In this document: one piece after another, positions 26,378 to 34,572 of the stretch | How the letters are laid out: every line of letters begins with the position of its first letter | Position numbering within the stretch: position 1 is the stretch's first letter | Source: Quadrisphaera setariae | GTDB taxonomy: Bacteria > Actinomycetota > Actinomycetes > Actinomycetales > Quadrisphaeraceae | Length of the DNA: 64,000 bases | Direction of reading: 5' to 3' | NCBI RefSeq assembly: GCF_008041935.1 | Contig: NZ_VKAC01000008.1 | Coordinates: 124,001 to 188,000 of the forward strand | The notes under the pieces: model-generated | The model's database searches: none | What the model was told of the DNA's origin: nothing | The model's input: the letters and a program-made list of their open reading frames with translations, nothing else | Position numbers and translations under genes: made by a program

Positions 26378-27379
26378 ATGACCAGCACCCAGACCAGGCG
26401 AGCGACGAGCGCAGGCCGGGTGCTCTTCGTGCTGGCGGTGCTGGCGGTGGCACTGGCCGCGGCGTCGATGCTCGGAGGCTCCTACCGCGCGTCGCCGGAC
26501 GCCGTGCTGCGATCCCTCCTCGGCGAGGGCACCCCCGCCGACGACGTGGTGGTGCTCGGGCTGCGCCTGCCGCGCCTCGCGGCGGCGCTGCTGGTGGGGG
26601 CCGCACTGGCGTGCGCCGGCGCGGTGTTCCAGACGCTGACGCGCAACCCCCTCGGCAGCCCCGACGTCATCGGGTTCACCACCGGGTCGGCCACGGGAGC
26701 CCTCGCCGTCGTCATCGTGGGGGTGGGAGCGCTGAGCCCGGCCGCGGGCGCCTGGCTCGGCGGCGGGCTGGCCGCCGCCGTGGTGCTGCTGCTCACGCGC
26801 GGCGCGGGGACGGGCAGCGACCGGACGGTGCTGGTGGGCATCGCCCTGGCCGCGGCGCTGGCGTCGGTCAACGACTACCTCGTCACCCGGGCGCCGCTGG
26901 AGGTGGCGCAGGTCGCCCGGACCTGGCTGTTCGGGAGCCTGGCCGTGACCCGCTGGCCCGACGTGGCCGCGCTGGCCGTCACGGTCGCCGTGCTCACCCC
27001 CGTCGTGGCGCTGCACCGGCGGACCCTGCGGGTGCTCGACCTCGGCGACGACGTCGCCGCAGCGCTCGGCGTGCCGCTGGCGCGCACGCGCGTGGTGCTC
27101 GTGCTCGTGGCCGTGGGGCTGACCGGTGCGGCGACCGCCGCCGCCGGGCCGATCGGCTTCGTGGCGCTGGCCGCTCCGCAGCTGGCGCGGCGGGTGCTGC
27201 GGGCGCCGTCGGTGCCGCTGGTCACGAGCGCGGCGACCGGCGCGGTGCTGCTGCTCGCCGCCGACCTCGTGGCCCAGCGGCTGCTCGCGCCGCTGCAGCT
27301 GCCGGTGGGGCTGGTGACGGGGGCGATCGGCGGCGCGTACCTGCTGTGGCTGGTGGTCCGGGCGCCCGAGCGGCGCTGA
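26378..27379 (+). CDS. FecCD-family siderophore permease, second subunit
   Basis: A 333-residue FecCD permease with the same landmarks as its neighbour (LRLPRLAAALLVGAALACAG..., TLTRNPLGSPDVIGF, AAAGPIGFVALAAPQLAR). ATG at 26378, 10 bases after the previous stop, is preferred; GTG at 26354 would add eight residues and overlap the previous gene. An ATPase gene normally follows such a pair, but here the next gene is an unrelated deaminase on the other strand, so the ATPase must be elsewhere. Confidence 0.92.
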   Translation: MTSTQTRRATSAGRVLFVLAVLAVALAAASMLGGSYRASPDAVLRSLLGEGTPADDVVVLGLRLPRLAAALLVGAALACAGAVFQTLTRNPLGSPDVIGFTTGSATGALAVVIVGVGALSPAAGAWLGGGLAAAVVLLLTRGAGTGSDRTVLVGIALAAALASVNDYLVTRAPLEVAQVARTWLFGSLAVTRWPDVAALAVTVAVLTPVVALHRRTLRVLDLGDDVAAALGVPLARTRVVLVLVAVGLTGAATAAAGPIGFVALAAPQLARRVLRAPSVPLVTSAATGAVLLLAADLVAQRLLAPLQLPVGLVTGAIGGAYLLWLVVRAPERR

Positions 27380-27398
27380 CCGCCCCGACCGCGGTGGC

Positions 27399-27881
27399 TC
27401 AGGCGTCGGGGTGCGCCTGCGCCCAGGCGCGGAACGGCGACTCCGGGTCGGGGTGGTCGGCCTGGACGGCCGGCAGCCGGCGCTGGTCGACCGGCTTGGC
27501 GTACTCGTCGTAGAAGCTCGCCAGCGTCACGTAGCGGTTGCCGTCCTCGTAGTGGCGGTCCTCCTGCTCGCGCGTGGCCACGTAGACCACCTGCTCGGGC
27601 TGGGCGTAGTACAGCGCGCCCAGGCACATCGGGCAGGGGTAGGCGGTGACGTAGACGTCGCAGCCCTCCAGCCCCGTGCGGCCCTGCTCGGCGAGCCTGC
27701 GGATGGCGGTGATCTCCGCGTGCGCCGTGAGGTCACCGGACTGGGCGACCTGGTTGGTCGCCTCCACCAGCACGTCACCGCTGGCGCGGTCGACGACGAC
27801 GCAGGCGAACGGCTTGCCGCCGGCGTCCACGTTGGCCAGCGCCAGCTCGACGGTGCGGTCTGCGTGCTGGTCCTGCGGCAT
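27399..27881 (-). CDS. Nucleoside/guanine deaminase-like zinc enzyme
   Basis: A 160-residue cytidine-deaminase-fold protein. The zinc site is HAE (in LTAHAEITAIRRL) and PCPMC (in AYPCPMCLGALYY); the Glu is the proton shuttle. The length and the long C-terminal tail ending in FYDEYAKP resemble guanine deaminases of the GuaD type more than the tRNA deaminase TadA. ATG at 27881 has AGGAGG four bases upstream, which rules out the longer frame. Convergent with the permease gene. Confidence 0.85.
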   Translation of the reverse strand: MPQDQHADRTVELALANVDAGGKPFACVVVDRASGDVLVEATNQVAQSGDLTAHAEITAIRRLAEQGRTGLEGCDVYVTAYPCPMCLGALYYAQPEQVVYVATREQEDRHYEDGNRYVTLASFYDEYAKPVDQRRLPAVQADHPDPESPFRAWAQAHPDA

Positions 27882-27957
27882 GCGTCCTCCTGGGCTGGCC
27901 GGAGGTGGCTCCCCCGGCGGACAGCAGAACACCGCGCGGCGAGGTCCGCCACCTCGC

Positions 27958-29259
27958 TCAGGTCGCGGCGCGGATGACGGCGCGCAGGGCGGAGCCGGCC
28001 AGCGGGGACAGGCCCCGCCGGGGCAGGCGCTCGATCACCACCGGGTCGCGGAGGCGGTCGAGGTCGCCGTCGGCGACGGCGCGGGCGACGAAGAGAGATG
28101 CCTCGCGGTGGACCTCCAGGGCGCTGTGCCCGGTACCCGGCAGCTCCACGAGGAGCCCCTGCGGAGCGAGCGCCACCGCACGCTCGGCGACGGGCCGCGG
28201 GGTGGTGAGGTCGCGGTCTCCGGAGAGGACCACCACGGGGAACGCCGCCCGCTGCAGCGCCGCCACCAGGTCGAACGGCTCCCCCGCGAACGCCGGCCGG
28301 CTCTTCGCCGCCTCGGCGTGGATGAGCTGGGGGTCGAGCGGGCCGCCGTCCGGCGGCTGGCCGAAGCCGAGCTGGCCGTAGGCGATGCCCGCGACGAGGT
28401 CGGGCTCGCTGATGAAGCGCGTCACGGACGACGACGCCTCAGAGGCGCCCAGCTCGGCCAGCCACGACCACAGCCACCGCAGGCGCCCCTGCCCGCGGGC
28501 GGTGACGAGCCGACGCAGCGCGTCGGGCCCGGCGAACTCGTGGACCAGCGTCACCACGGCGGTGAGCTCGGTCATCAGCTCGGTCATCAGCTCGGTCATC
28601 CGTTCCGCCTGCTGCTGGCTGGTCCGCCCGTCGCCCTGCGCACGAGAGCCGAGCTCGCGCACCGCGGCGGCCGCACCGGCCAGCGCGGGCTCGTCGCCGT
28701 CCTCCAGCAGGCCGTCCCAGAGCAGGCGGCGCCGGTGGGCGCGGACGGCGGAGACGTCGTCGACGGCCGAGAGCATGGGCGAGTCGAGCACCAGCGCCGC
28801 CACCCGCTGCGGGTGGCGCAGCGCGAACGCCTGCGCCAGGTACGAGCCGTAGGACGCGCCGTAGACGACGGCGCGCTCGACGCCGTCGTCGTCCAGGACC
28901 GCGGCCAGGTCGTCCACCACGGACTCGACGGTGACCGCGGGGACCGGGAGGTCTCGGCCCCCGGCGTCCCGGCGCGAGAGCCCCACCCCGCGGTGCTCGA
29001 CCATGAGCGCGTCGATGCCGAGGCTCGCGGCTCGGCGGCGCCACGTCCGGTACGGCACGGCGGAGGCCAGGCCGGGACCGCCGGGCACCACCAGCACCGG
29101 CAGACCGCACCGCCGCGAGGGTGGCGTGTCGCGCAGGTGGGTGAGGGGGAACGTCGCACCGCCGGGCGCACCGAGCGGGCGGTGCACGACGCCGCCGCCA
29201 CCCCCGCCGGCGCCGGTGACCAGCTGGCGGACGAGGCTCTCGACCCCGGGGCGGCGCAC
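27958..29259 (-). CDS. Alpha/beta-hydrolase (proline iminopeptidase-like)
   Basis: A 433-residue alpha/beta-hydrolase. It shows the oxyanion motif VVPGGPGLAS, EHRGVGLS, the nucleophile Ser in GASYGSYLAQ and the final His in LPGTGHSAL, with an Asp in SGDRDLTTP. The HGGPG-like element and size resemble tripeptidyl or proline iminopeptidases. Near the middle there are three near-identical copies of the four residues MTEL/TELM, from a 12-base tandem repeat at 28564-28599. GTG at 29259 gives a start just downstream of the CWB2 gene stop, which ends at 29274; longer starts would overlap that gene. Confidence 0.8.
   Translation of the reverse strand: MRRPGVESLVRQLVTGAGGGGGGVVHRPLGAPGGATFPLTHLRDTPPSRRCGLPVLVVPGGPGLASAVPYRTWRRRAASLGIDALMVEHRGVGLSRRDAGGRDLPVPAVTVESVVDDLAAVLDDDGVERAVVYGASYGSYLAQAFALRHPQRVAALVLDSPMLSAVDDVSAVRAHRRRLLWDGLLEDGDEPALAGAAAAVRELGSRAQGDGRTSQQQAERMTELMTELMTELTAVVTLVHEFAGPDALRRLVTARGQGRLRWLWSWLAELGASEASSSVTRFISEPDLVAGIAYGQLGFGQPPDGGPLDPQLIHAEAAKSRPAFAGEPFDLVAALQRAAFPVVVLSGDRDLTTPRPVAERAVALAPQGLLVELPGTGHSALEVHREASLFVARAVADGDLDRLRDPVVIERLPRRGLSPLAGSALRAVIRAAT
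28564..28599. repeat. Three-copy 12-bp tandem repeat inside the hydrolase gene
   Basis: Unit (C/G)AGCTCGGTCAT is repeated three times, the first copy differing at one base. It encodes MTEL repeats in a helical lid region on the minus strand and keeps the reading frame. Confidence 0.85.
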
Positions 29260-29273
29260 GCCCCCAGCACGGG

Positions 29274-30272
29274 TCAGCAGGTGGTTCCCGCCAGTGCTGC
29301 GTCGCTGAGCACGTCCGTCCCGCCGAGGCCGTCGACCCACGTGGTGTGCAGGGCGCTGAAGGCCTCAGCGGTGGCCTGCGGGACGCACGCCTGGCGCGAC
29401 AGCAGCAGCGGCATGCCGAGGGCGGCGCCGGCGAGGGCGTCGGGGAAGTCCTCACCGCTGGCCAGCAGCACCTCGTCACCGGTCGGGTCGACGGGCTGGT
29501 CGACGGTCTCGGCGACCTTCGCCGCGGTGGCGTACCTGTCGGCACCGGCGAGGCGCGTCACCTGGCTGGGCCAGTGCTGCTCGAGGGCATCGGTCACCCC
29601 CGCGGAGACCGCGGTCTTCCCGCCGACCACCACGATGCGCTTCGGGTCGAGCGCGAGCAGCGCCGCGAGCGTGGCGTCGGGCAGCGAGCCGGAGGCCGTC
29701 AGCAGCAGCGGGGCGCCCTCGTGCGCGGCGGCGGCCCCGGCCGACAGGGCGTCCGCGTACCCCTCACCGGAGGCGACGAAGACCTCCTGGCTCTGACCGG
29801 TGAACTCCTTGGTGGCGACCTTCGCGGCAGTGGCGTAGCGGTCCTTGCCGGCGAGCCGGTGGACGCTCCAGGCGGCGTAGCCCTTGAGCTGCTCGACCAC
29901 GTCGTCGCTGACCGCTGACGGCCCTCCGACCACCCAGATGACCCCGGGTCCGATCTGCTGCAGCTCGGCGAGGGTCTCCGACGGGATCGCCGTGGCCGAC
30001 ACGGTGAGCACCGGGCCGCCGAGGGAGGCGGCCAGCGGAGCGGCCGCCAGGGCGTCGGCGTAGCTCGTGCCGTTGACGACGACGACGTCGACCGGCGGGT
30101 CCGGGAAGGCGTCGTCGGCGACCGACGCAGCGGTGCCGTACCTGTCCGCGCCCCACCACCGGTCCGTGCGGGGGTCGGTGCTGGCGGCCTGAGCGGACGC
30201 GGGGGCCACCGCCAGCAGCGCCACCACGAGGGCGGCCGCTGCGGCGGCCCGCGCGCGAGGTGCCGAGATCAC
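29274..30272 (-). CDS. Secreted cell-wall-binding repeat (CWB2) protein
   Basis: A 332-residue exported protein. After a signal peptide (about 1-30, ending near ASAQA) come three CWB2 repeats, each with an RYxTA motif: WWGADRYGTAASVA, LAGKDRYATAAKVA, LAGADRYATAAKVA. The VVVVNG..., VFVASGEGYADALSA and VLLASGEDFPDALAG strands recur between them, and the protein ends ALAGTTC. CWB2 domains bind anionic wall polymers in Gram-positives. GTG at 30272 has AGGAG upstream; that ribosome site is in one arm of the hairpin at 30275-30310. Confidence 0.9.
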   Translation of the reverse strand: MISAPRARAAAAAALVVALLAVAPASAQAASTDPRTDRWWGADRYGTAASVADDAFPDPPVDVVVVNGTSYADALAAAPLAASLGGPVLTVSATAIPSETLAELQQIGPGVIWVVGGPSAVSDDVVEQLKGYAAWSVHRLAGKDRYATAAKVATKEFTGQSQEVFVASGEGYADALSAGAAAAHEGAPLLLTASGSLPDATLAALLALDPKRIVVVGGKTAVSAGVTDALEQHWPSQVTRLAGADRYATAAKVAETVDQPVDPTGDEVLLASGEDFPDALAGAALGMPLLLSRQACVPQATAEAFSALHTTWVDGLGGTDVLSDAALAGTTC

Positions 30273-30274
30273 GT

Positions 30275-30310
30275 CACTCCTGTCCGTCAGCACGCAGCGT
30301 GACAGGAGTG
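30275..30310 (-). promoter_or_regulatory. Hairpin that would trap the ribosome site of the CWB2 gene
   Basis: Perfect 10-base arms, CACTCCTGTC at 30275-30284 and GACAGGAGTG at 30301-30310, are separated by 16 bases. In the minus-strand mRNA the arm nearer the gene reads GACAGGAGTG and contains the AGGAG used by GTG at 30272. Folding should reduce translation. Confidence 0.65.
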
Positions 30311-30361
30311 CCTGCGTCGCGCCTGAGGACGCGCGCCGCGCTCAGGAGGTTCGCAGGTGCG

Positions 30362-31558
30362 TCAGCGCCGCTCGCAGCCGACGCCGTCCCCGTCGCTGTC
30401 CAGCCCGGAGCGGTAGCCCGGGTCACCGCGGCGGATGGGTGCCTTGCCGGCGGCGCGGACGGCGTCGCAGTTGGCGTAGTAGACCCCGCTGCCGGTGGAG
30501 ACCGCCGGAGGGGAGGAGGGCGAGGGCTGCGGCGCCGGAGCCGGGGCTGCTGCCGCGCAGACCTTCCCGGTGAGCGCGGCGTCGCTGAGCACGCCGGCGC
30601 CGCCGAGCCCGGTGACCGACTCCGTCCCGAGGCTGGCGAACGCGTCGGCGGTGACCTGCGGCAGGCAGTCGGGACGGCTGAGCAGCAGCGGCTGGCCGAG
30701 GGCCGCGCCGGCGAGGGCGTCGGGGAAGTTCGCGCCGCTGGCCAGCAGCACCCGCGAGGCGGTCTCGGTGCGCTCCAGCACCACCTTGGCGGCGGTCTCG
30801 TACCTGTCGTCGCCCCAGACGCGGCGGACCACCACGCCAGGTCGGCCCTCCTCGAGCTGCGCGAGCACGTCGTCCGAGACGACGGACGTGCCGCCGACCA
30901 CGGTGATCCGCGTCGGCTGCAGCGCGCCGAGCGCGGCAGCTGTCGAGCCAGGAAGCGACCCCGGAGCGGTGAGCAGCAGGGGCGCACCGACGGCGGCGCC
31001 AGCCGCCCCGGCCGACAGGGCATCGGCGAAGCCCTCGCCGGAGGCGACGTAGACCTCGGTCGCAGAGCCGGCGAAGTGGTCCTTCGCGATCATGGCAGCG
31101 GTCTCGTAGCGGTCAGCGCCCTGCAGGCGCGTGACGCCCTCCCGCGCGAGCTGCCCCACCTGCTTGACGACGTCGTCGCTGACCACGGCGCTCCCCCCGA
31201 CCACCCACACGCGCTCGGGAGCCAGCCGTGCGAGCTCGGCGCGCGTCACGTCGGGCAGCTGGGTGCCCGTGACGGTGAGCAGGGGGACGTGCAGCGACGC
31301 CGCCAGCGGTGCGGCGGCGAGCGCGTCGGCGGAGCTGCCGCCGTTCACCACCACCGCGCCCTTGGCCCCGCCCGCGAACGCCTTGCCCGAGACCGCGGCA
31401 GCCGTCGCGAAGCGGTCCGCGCCCCACCAGCGGTCGGTGGTCAGCGCCTGCGCCGGCGCCGCCGCCACCAGCAGGCCGCCGAGCGCCAGGCCGGCGGCGA
31501 CGGCCACCCGCACCCCCCGCGCAGTCTTGGTCGTCGCGGTTCTCGTCGTGGTGCTCAC
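30362..31558 (-). CDS. Secreted CWB2 protein with C-terminal Excalibur domain
   Basis: A 398-residue exported protein. A signal peptide ends near APAQA, followed by three CWB2 repeats (WWGADRFATAAAV, LQGADRYETAAMIA, VWGDDRYETAAKV), a Pro/Ala/Ser linker, and an Excalibur calcium-binding module (YYANCDAVRAAGKAPIRRG, then DSDGDGVGCE). GTG at 31558 with a GGGGGG stretch upstream is chosen, because it places the basic region directly before the hydrophobic segment. It is a close paralogue of the adjacent CWB2 gene, suggesting local duplication, with the Excalibur module added or lost. Confidence 0.9.
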   Translation of the reverse strand: MSTTTRTATTKTARGVRVAVAAGLALGGLLVAAAPAQALTTDRWWGADRFATAAAVSGKAFAGGAKGAVVVNGGSSADALAAAPLAASLHVPLLTVTGTQLPDVTRAELARLAPERVWVVGGSAVVSDDVVKQVGQLAREGVTRLQGADRYETAAMIAKDHFAGSATEVYVASGEGFADALSAGAAGAAVGAPLLLTAPGSLPGSTAAALGALQPTRITVVGGTSVVSDDVLAQLEEGRPGVVVRRVWGDDRYETAAKVVLERTETASRVLLASGANFPDALAGAALGQPLLLSRPDCLPQVTADAFASLGTESVTGLGGAGVLSDAALTGKVCAAAAPAPAPQPSPSSPPAVSTGSGVYYANCDAVRAAGKAPIRRGDPGYRSGLDSDGDGVGCERR

Positions 31559-31726
31559 GGTCCATCCCCCCAGGTCTGTTCCGAGCACCGTGTCAGCCCG
31601 GGCGTGCAGCCGAGGGCTCGCCACGCCGGGGCAGAACCGTCTGCCCCGGCCTCGGGGGGGGTGAGACCGCGGGTGCGTCGATGGGCCGGGGGTTGCCGCG
31701 ACGGTGGGCCAGCGGGACCCTCGGGC

Positions 31727-32161
31727 ATGGGGACGCCCAAGACGCGGCGCACGGGCTTCGACCTCGCGCCCTTCCTCGACGCGCTACCCGCGGCGCGGCG
31801 CGAGAAGGCTCGGCGGCTCGCGGAGGTCTTCGCCGAGGCCACCGGCGAGCGGCCGGTGCTGTGGGGCTCGATCGTCGGTTTCGGCACGACGACGACGGCC
31901 TCGGGCGGGCGCACGCACGAGTGGCCGGCGGTGGGCTTCGCGGTGCGGGGCACCAGGCTCGCGCTCTACGGGCTGCGGGGCAGCCAGGACGCCGACGAGC
32001 TCCTCACCCGGCTCGGACCGCACGAGGGCGCTGTCAGCTGCGTCTACCTCAAGGGTGTGGACGACGTCGACATCGGCGTCCTCACCGAGCTGGTGCGCCG
32101 CGGCCACGCCCGCTCAGCCGTACCGGGACCGGCCGGTGACCCCCGTCAGCCCTCGGCGTAG
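31727..32161 (+). CDS. DUF1801 (YdhG-like) protein
   Basis: A 144-residue protein of the DUF1801/YdhG fold, with PFLDALPAARREKARRLAEVF, VLWGSIVGFG, THEWPAVGFAVRG and CVYLKGVDDVDIGVLTELVRRG in order. The family has no firm biochemical role. ATG at 31727 is chosen from the family start; no strong ribosome site is seen. Its last 16 bases overlap the convergent PPOX gene. Confidence 0.78.
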   Translation: MGTPKTRRTGFDLAPFLDALPAARREKARRLAEVFAEATGERPVLWGSIVGFGTTTTASGGRTHEWPAVGFAVRGTRLALYGLRGSQDADELLTRLGPHEGAVSCVYLKGVDDVDIGVLTELVRRGHARSAVPGPAGDPRQPSA

Positions 32162-32565
32162 TCGTTGGCCCACCACGAGGTCGGACGCACGAGGAACGCC
32201 ACGAAGCCGCTGCGCTCGGGGTAGGGCTGACCGGTGTGCAGGAGGGAGATCCGGTCCACGACCGCCATGGCCGGCTCGCCCTGGAGCCTGTCGACCACCT
32301 CGCCGCGCACGGTGGCCATGCTCAGCGGGTTGCCGGGAGCGGTGACCGACACGGCCAGGCGCGGGTCGCGCGTGAGGTTGCGGTCCTTGACGGCCCCGGC
32401 CTCGGTGAAGAAGGCCAGGCCCTGCCCGTCGGGGCCGCCGGCGACGCCGTCGTGCAGGCCCACCCACCCGGGGACCGACCGGGGACCTCCGTCCTTGCCG
32501 AGGGTCGCCAGGTGCGCGACCTGGTCGGTGGTGAAGTAGCGGGTGACGTCGTTCCAGTCGGCCAC
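32146..32565 (-). CDS. PPOX-class (pyridoxamine 5'-phosphate oxidase fold) flavin/F420-binding protein
   Basis: A 139-residue split-barrel protein: VTRYFTTDQVAHLATLGKDGGPRSVPGWV at the start, LAFFTEAGAVKDRNLTRDPRLAVSV in the middle and RSGFVAFLVRPTSWWANDY near the end. Actinobacterial proteins of this size usually bind F420, FMN or heme and act on small molecules; which one applies cannot be told. It lies 25 bases downstream of the efflux pump gene on the same strand. Confidence 0.87.
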   Translation of the reverse strand: MADWNDVTRYFTTDQVAHLATLGKDGGPRSVPGWVGLHDGVAGGPDGQGLAFFTEAGAVKDRNLTRDPRLAVSVTAPGNPLSMATVRGEVVDRLQGEPAMAVVDRISLLHTGQPYPERSGFVAFLVRPTSWWANDYAEG

Positions 32566-32590
32566 GCCACCACGGTGCCCGATCGGCCCC

Positions 32591-33808
32591 TCAGCGGCGA
32601 GCGGGCGAGCGCCGGCGCAGGTCGGGTGCGAGCGCCACCGCGGTCGCGACCAGGAACCCGGGCACCATGAGCGAGGCCATGGTCAGCACCGACTCGTCTC
32701 CGACCAGTCCGGTGAGCGGCGTGACGGCCGCGCCGACGAGGAAGCCGGACCCGCCCAGCAACGAGCTCGCCGTGCCCGCCGAGCGCCGCCCCGCCTCCTG
32801 GGCCAGCACGGTGCTCGCCGGCAGCGTGAGGCCCATGCCGGCGACGACGACGGTGAGCAGCGGCCACACCGCGCCCAGCGGTGCACCGGTCCGGCTGGCG
32901 ATCTCGACGGCGAGCAGCGACAGCGCACCGGTCGAGGACGTGAGCAGGCCGGCCCGGCGCAGCGTGCGAGCACCGAGGCGGACCACGGTGAGCCGGAAGG
33001 CCAGGCTGGTCACCGCCATGGCCGCCGCGTTGGTGGCGAAGACGAGCGAGTAGGTGCCGCTGCTGAGACCGAGCGAGCCCTGCAGCACGATCGACGAGCC
33101 GCCGATGTAGACGAAGAACCCGGCGGTGGCGAGGCACTGGACCGCCACGGGGTGCGCGAAGGCGCGGTCGCGCGCGAGGTCGGCGACGCGGGCGCCGAGC
33201 GCCCGCAGACCGCCGCGCTGGCGGTCCTGCGGCGGCAGGGTCTCCGGGACGCCCACCAGGGCGGCCCCGAGCATCAGCGCCCCGAGCGCGGTCATGAGGC
33301 CGAAGACGGCCCGCCAGTCCGCCACCTCGAGCACGAGCCCGCCCACGGCCGGGGCGATGACGGGGGCCAGGAGCGTGATGGCGGCCAGCGTCCCGAACGC
33401 CTTGGCGGCGGCCGGCCCCTCGTGGGAGTCGCTGATGACGGCGCGCCCGACGGCGACCCCCGCGCCTGCCACCAGCCCCTGCAGCACGCGCAGCGCGACG
33501 AGCACCGGGGCGCTCGGGGCGAAGGCGCACACCAGGGACGCGGCGGTGAAGGCGGTGGCGCTCAGGACGACGACCCGCCGGCGCCCGCGCCCGTCGCTGA
33601 CCGGCCCGGCGACGAGCTGCCCGACCGCCAGCCCGACGACGAAGCCGGTGATGGTCAGCTGCGCGCCCGCGGAGCTGGTGGACAGCGCCTCGCGGACCTG
33701 CGGGAGCGCGGCGAGGTAGGTGTCAGTGGCGAACGGCCCGATGCCTGTGACCAGCGCGAGGGCCAACAGTGACGGTCGGCGGACTCGGGTCTGGTCACGG
33801 GTCGCCAT
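32591..33808 (-). CDS. Bcr/CflA-type multidrug efflux MFS transporter
   Basis: A 405-residue major-facilitator protein with 12 predicted membrane segments. TDTYLAALPQVREAL after the first helix and the inter-helix motif GPVSDGRGRRRVV are characteristic of the Bcr/CflA drug-proton antiporters. Expected to export small toxic compounds such as sulfonamide or chloramphenicol-type molecules; substrates cannot be predicted. No regulator is adjacent. Confidence 0.9.
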   Translation of the reverse strand: MATRDQTRVRRPSLLALALVTGIGPFATDTYLAALPQVREALSTSSAGAQLTITGFVVGLAVGQLVAGPVSDGRGRRRVVVLSATAFTAASLVCAFAPSAPVLVALRVLQGLVAGAGVAVGRAVISDSHEGPAAAKAFGTLAAITLLAPVIAPAVGGLVLEVADWRAVFGLMTALGALMLGAALVGVPETLPPQDRQRGGLRALGARVADLARDRAFAHPVAVQCLATAGFFVYIGGSSIVLQGSLGLSSGTYSLVFATNAAAMAVTSLAFRLTVVRLGARTLRRAGLLTSSTGALSLLAVEIASRTGAPLGAVWPLLTVVVAGMGLTLPASTVLAQEAGRRSAGTASSLLGGSGFLVGAAVTPLTGLVGDESVLTMASLMVPGFLVATAVALAPDLRRRSPARR

Positions 33809-33907
33809 CAGCGACCATCCTCCGCCCGCTGCTCCCTCCCCGCCCGCCCGAGCCCCCCGCCCCGCGGCTCACGCGGTGGGGCGCGGCGGCGGGGGGTGGA
33901 GGACCCG

Positions 33908-34540
33908 TCAGCTGCGGACGGCCCGGGCGAGCGCCCGCACCGCCAGCACCGCCCCGGCGGCAGCGGCGACCCACGGACCGGCCACGACCACGGGATCGAG
34001 CCACTGGTGGCGGGTGTCGGTGCGGCTGCTCCCCAGCCGTGAGCTGAGCCCGTGGTGGGTCACCTCCGCCACGACGCCGGTCTCGGTGAACGGCTGGTCG
34101 GGTCGCCCGCTGAGCAGGGAGCGCGCGTGGGCGCCCCACGCGTCGATCCGGTCACCGGCGATGAGCAGCATCCAGTGCGCCATCCGACCCTCGCTGTAGC
34201 GGGCGTACGCGAGGCGGCGCACCGCGCCGGACACGCCGTGCAGCGGCTGCGCGGTGCCGAACACCGGCGTCAGCTGGGCGTGCTCGATCGACCGCTCCCG
34301 TCCACGTCCGCCGGGTTGCTCGGGCGGGTACTCCCAGTGGGCACCCGAGAAGTCCTCCTGCCAGTCGAGCTTGGGGAAGGAGGGGCGGTCGGCGTGGTCG
34401 AGGTCAGCTCCCCACCCCGGGATGCGCGCCCGCAGCTCCTCGGCGGACGGCGGCGGCTGCCGCCGGTGCGAGACGTGCGGGGTGACCGGGCCGGCGTCCG
34501 GCCGCCCGGCCTGCTGGTCGGTCCGCTGGTGGGTGCTCAT
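33908..34540 (-). CDS. Uncharacterised protein coupled to a zinc alcohol dehydrogenase
   Basis: A 210-residue protein. A hydrophilic N-terminus (PPPSAEELRARIPGWGADLD, then PSFPKLDWQEDFSGAHWEYP) precedes a C-terminal pair of hydrophobic stretches (about 175-205), so it is probably tail-anchored. ATG at 34540 lies 32 bases after the dehydrogenase stop codon, and the two appear co-transcribed. I recognise the N-terminal pattern as one that accompanies such dehydrogenases in actinobacteria, but no function is known. Confidence 0.72.
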   Translation of the reverse strand: MSTHQRTDQQAGRPDAGPVTPHVSHRRQPPPSAEELRARIPGWGADLDHADRPSFPKLDWQEDFSGAHWEYPPEQPGGRGRERSIEHAQLTPVFGTAQPLHGVSGAVRRLAYARYSEGRMAHWMLLIAGDRIDAWGAHARSLLSGRPDQPFTETGVVAEVTHHGLSSRLGSSRTDTRHQWLDPVVVAGPWVAAAAGAVLAVRALARAVRS

Positions 34541-34572
34541 CGTCGTCCAGCCCTTCTCATCATCAGCCGGCG

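Noticed and set aside
30260-31726. Plus-strand frame running into the DUF1801 gene from far upstream
   Set aside because: It lies opposite the CWB2 genes and has no protein-like composition; only the part from ATG at 31727 is real.
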